A DNA stretch of 6,541 nt from Candidatus Heimdallarchaeota archaeon. GTDB lineage: Archaea; Asgardarchaeota; Heimdallarchaeia; JABLTI01. The notes beneath the pieces are model-generated. The model made no database searches. It had not been told where the DNA came from and was given only the letters and a program-made list of their open reading frames with translations. Positions 6,101 through 6,541 of the stretch are shown piece after piece. The DNA lies in the NCBI GenBank assembly GCA_030667035.1, contig DAOUWQ010000088.1, forward strand, positions 1 to 6,541, written 5' to 3'. Position numbers and translations under genes: made by a program. Position 1 is the first letter of the stretch; each line of letters starts with the position of its first letter.

Positions 6101-6444
6101 CTCCACTTAAATCGAGAATTCGGAGTAATTATGTCACGGAAATAACTCCAAAATTACAATTCAAAGCCCATAGCGACATTAGAGAAATACACATCTTACA
6201 ATTTACTAAGAGAGGTAAATCCAAGTTAATTAAGAGATATCGGTTAAAAACTCGAGTGAAAAAAGGGGAGAATTTTGTATTGGAGTCTTTCGAGTGGAGA
6301 GCACCTTCAATGAGAAAGGGATTATTTAGATCCTATAAACAACGTATGGTATCGTTTTATTGTAGGATAGTGGATACTGTAGGGATAATTAATGATACTC
6401 ATATTGGAGTAGTTCAAACTCCAACTATAACTGTTGTAAAGTAA
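3181..6444 (+). CDS. Multidomain protein: GCS2-like carboxylate-amine ligase, charged helix, acid-free basic linker, Ig-like C-terminus
   Basis: The product has 1087 residues. The start is fixed by an in-frame TAA at 3175-3177, with a weak AGGGT at 3165-3169 upstream. Residues 22-450 resemble the glutamate-cysteine ligase 2 / YbdK group (glutamine-synthetase-like fold). Visible are HGLEVE (26-31, metal-binding Glu29/Glu31), ELVTPP (129-134), CGEHHHLGGF (180-189), RAYIPHLIALSNTSPFVNG (203-221) and YGTIECRFFD (299-308, Glu303, Arg305). Such enzymes use ATP to join a carboxylate to an amine; here the substrates are unknown. Residues 501-565 form a charged, Lys/Arg/Glu-rich helix, probably coiled coil. 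Residues 561-734 are low-complexity and strongly basic. Residues 741-1087 are beta-rich, about three Ig-like modules. No signal peptide or membrane span is seen, so it is probably cytosolic. It is far longer than the roughly 370-residue YbdK. The upstream amidohydrolase gene suggests a shared pathway. A related alternative is the phage-type COOH-NH2 ligase family. Confidence 0.75.
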   Translation: MSNKPPTNQNSANSAKSALRKLPFTHGLEVENFITNKRGEILEDGKELVAVWDQMFNGALGFLKSLTSSTRNVPDYIRKKIKRVSRKDVERHGKMIRYVQIEYAVNGKSIAINVFGPDPNISQITWLLELVTPPCEFVEEMDWWINTLYLAASQSITKGYNIQALGFNPYQSEYRAGVTCGEHHHLGGFKNKAEKSAAYNMIRAYIPHLIALSNTSPFVNGQPAGRIILKKGADGRTLILAPDSVRSFRLKENSGQLGPNMPDYLPHVGPSYTKTQFSRHVRKEIPDDRYVDAYPYTAYGTIECRFFDAQYDQSIRIAIILLLQALALKGAKMVRAGTPIPEIKGNTLYEHRKRAVNFGMFAKFQGDPSIEASGGTFAKYYNHNPETGGPPGKIYESLRALLIWLKPELTELRIRGSELSPLLIMLWGTARIAPPISAATFMFYLYEQNHNNVANLIKSLGLMNGRPKKIFSEVLGQPDKSVTEFVETKAAKPVRTADTSRSAIARKLQTDSRSRRKKVMAKERERLKVKQAQAAKTQREKIKRDKVIEKKRLERLKLLEKAKKPPPKPIAGRTSRPLTAQSVRRSPSSSRSKPVATIRPAKPTKKLPTRTRSTVTKSRGRSVKKKSPQKKYSSAKSKASAKRKTPVKAKTSSRKPTKKTKPKSLQKSSRGKVQAYASTASSSRYRTQNAVLPKPRISKSAKSNTSRTNQISKTTNRSIKGSTKSVAATPTFQQEEFFKESKFVRSVSVHNFPSKIDYSLIVPAIKIKWRRSILQSKISHPVKIEAEFVPLTKGTGARRKTFQESFNLEKTSLMDFCYLPIPIQLNNYAGEFQIRFIVRDGKSRKILATAHKLCVKVKVPRNKTHNITSLSTSPNPVGEAFVKVKANISKSNTRGKLTLWGLSQRGLIKLYEKKSRFSRKSFTIDMPVVIPLSMCSSKWHLLCIFNGRGSSTSTSIKVSPPLSKLINFSLLGNPPLKSRIRSNYVTEITPKLQFKAHSDIREIHILQFTKRGKSKLIKRYRLKTRVKKGENFVLESFEWRAPSMRKGLFRSYKQRMVSFYCRIVDTVGIINDTHIGVVQTPTITVVK
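4681..4875 (+). other. Charged alpha-helical segment of the ligase-like protein (residues 501-565)
   Basis: Residues 501-565 are dominated by Lys, Arg, Glu, Gln and Ala with Leu/Ile/Val at intervals, for example KERERLKVKQAQAAKTQREK. They contain no Pro or Gly, as expected for a long solvent-exposed helix or coiled coil. It could hold the ligase domain away from the C-terminal modules or allow self-association. Confidence 0.6.
4861..5382 (+). other. Low-complexity polycationic linker (residues 561-734)
   Basis: Across 174 residues I count 51 Lys/Arg and no Asp or Glu. The rest is mainly Ser, Thr, Pro and Ala, as in KKKSPQKKYSSAKSKASAKR. This is a disordered-region composition like that of histone H1 tails and other polyanion-binding linkers. 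It follows the charged helix and precedes the beta-rich C-terminus. The likely role is electrostatic binding to nucleic acid, acidic polymer or membrane; the target is unknown. Confidence 0.75.
5401..6441 (+). other. Beta-rich C-terminal region, about three Ig-like modules (residues 741-1087)
   Basis: Alternating hydrophobic residues typical of beta strands recur in blocks of about 100-120 residues (roughly 741-858, 859-958, 959-1087). The second and third blocks share a pattern: a hydrophobic strand, a polar-Arg-Gly turn and a Lys-Leu strand (LTLWGLSQRGLIKLYEK and IHILQFTKRGKSKLIKRY). A late Cys-containing strand follows (WHLLCIF and VSFYCRI). The first block carries an analogous late strand (FQIRFIVRDGKSRKILATA). 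Tandem Ig-like or related beta-sandwich domains usually bind proteins or polymers. The assignment comes from pattern only. Confidence 0.5.
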
Positions 6445-6541
6445 ATTCTTCTTTGCTAAAACATTTTTTACCAAATGAATCAGTATTGCTTTCAAGTTTT
6501 ACTTTTATTCAAAAAAGTTAAATACCATCCCTCAACCGACA
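6445..6541 (+). terminator. T-rich downstream region with probable terminator
   Basis: A six-base T run at 6464-6469 follows the TAA at 6442-6444 by about 20 bases. Further T-rich bases occur at 6497-6508. This fits archaeal oligo-T termination of the ligase-like gene. I see no start site or convincing coding frame in the remaining bases. Confidence 0.45.

Noticed and set aside
6492..6541. Possible C-terminal end of a convergent minus-strand gene (15 codons ending in TGA)
   Set aside because: Reading from 6539 down gives SVEGWYLTFLNKSKT and a stop, but 15 codons are too few to distinguish from chance in AT-rich DNA.

Overview
The window is AT-rich and looks archaeal. Start sites are preceded by short matches to the archaeal 16S tail complement (GGTGA, GTGATC, GAGGT). 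Genes end in bare T-tracts without an obvious hairpin, and intergenic DNA carries TATA-like stretches. The long Lys/Ser/Thr/Arg-rich low-complexity linker and the Ig-like modules in the last protein would fit a mesophilic, complex archaeon such as an Asgard lineage. That placement is an inference from style only; no rRNA or other phylogenetic marker is present.

Layout. Bases 1-335 (minus strand) hold the N-terminal 111 codons of a gene cut by the window edge, resembling the start of a phenylacetate-CoA ligase-like (PaaK/AMP-binding) enzyme. Bases 336-516 are a divergent intergenic region. Bases 517-1554 (plus) encode what would be a complete 345-residue group III-type phosphofructokinase, except that codon 56 is TAA. 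Everything before and after is in frame and well conserved, so this is a single-lesion broken gene, a sequencing error, or a two-piece gene. Its Asp105/Lys125 pair is the signature of the pyrophosphate-dependent form. Bases 1555-1710 hold a T-tract terminator and an AT-rich promoter region with three TATGTAA copies.

Bases 1711-3138 and 3181-6444 (plus), 42 bases apart, form a probable two-gene unit. The first encodes a 475-residue metal-dependent amidohydrolase (TIM barrel, amidohydrolase-2 type) with a His-to-Asp change at a presumed metal-ligand position and a C-terminal helical extension. The second encodes a 1087-residue protein with four parts: a GCS2-like carboxylate-amine ligase domain (glutamine-synthetase-like fold), a charged helix, a 174-residue segment with 51 Lys/Arg and no Asp/Glu, and about three beta-rich, Ig-like modules.

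The pairing of an enzyme family that makes amide bonds with one that often hydrolyses C-N bonds suggests a make-and-break pair acting on an amino-acid conjugate or a polymer, with the basic linker and beta modules docking the ligase on a polyanionic target. This is the most interesting candidate system here. The functional link is inference; the domain content is read from the sequence. Bases 6445-6541 hold T-rich termination sequence and no clear gene.
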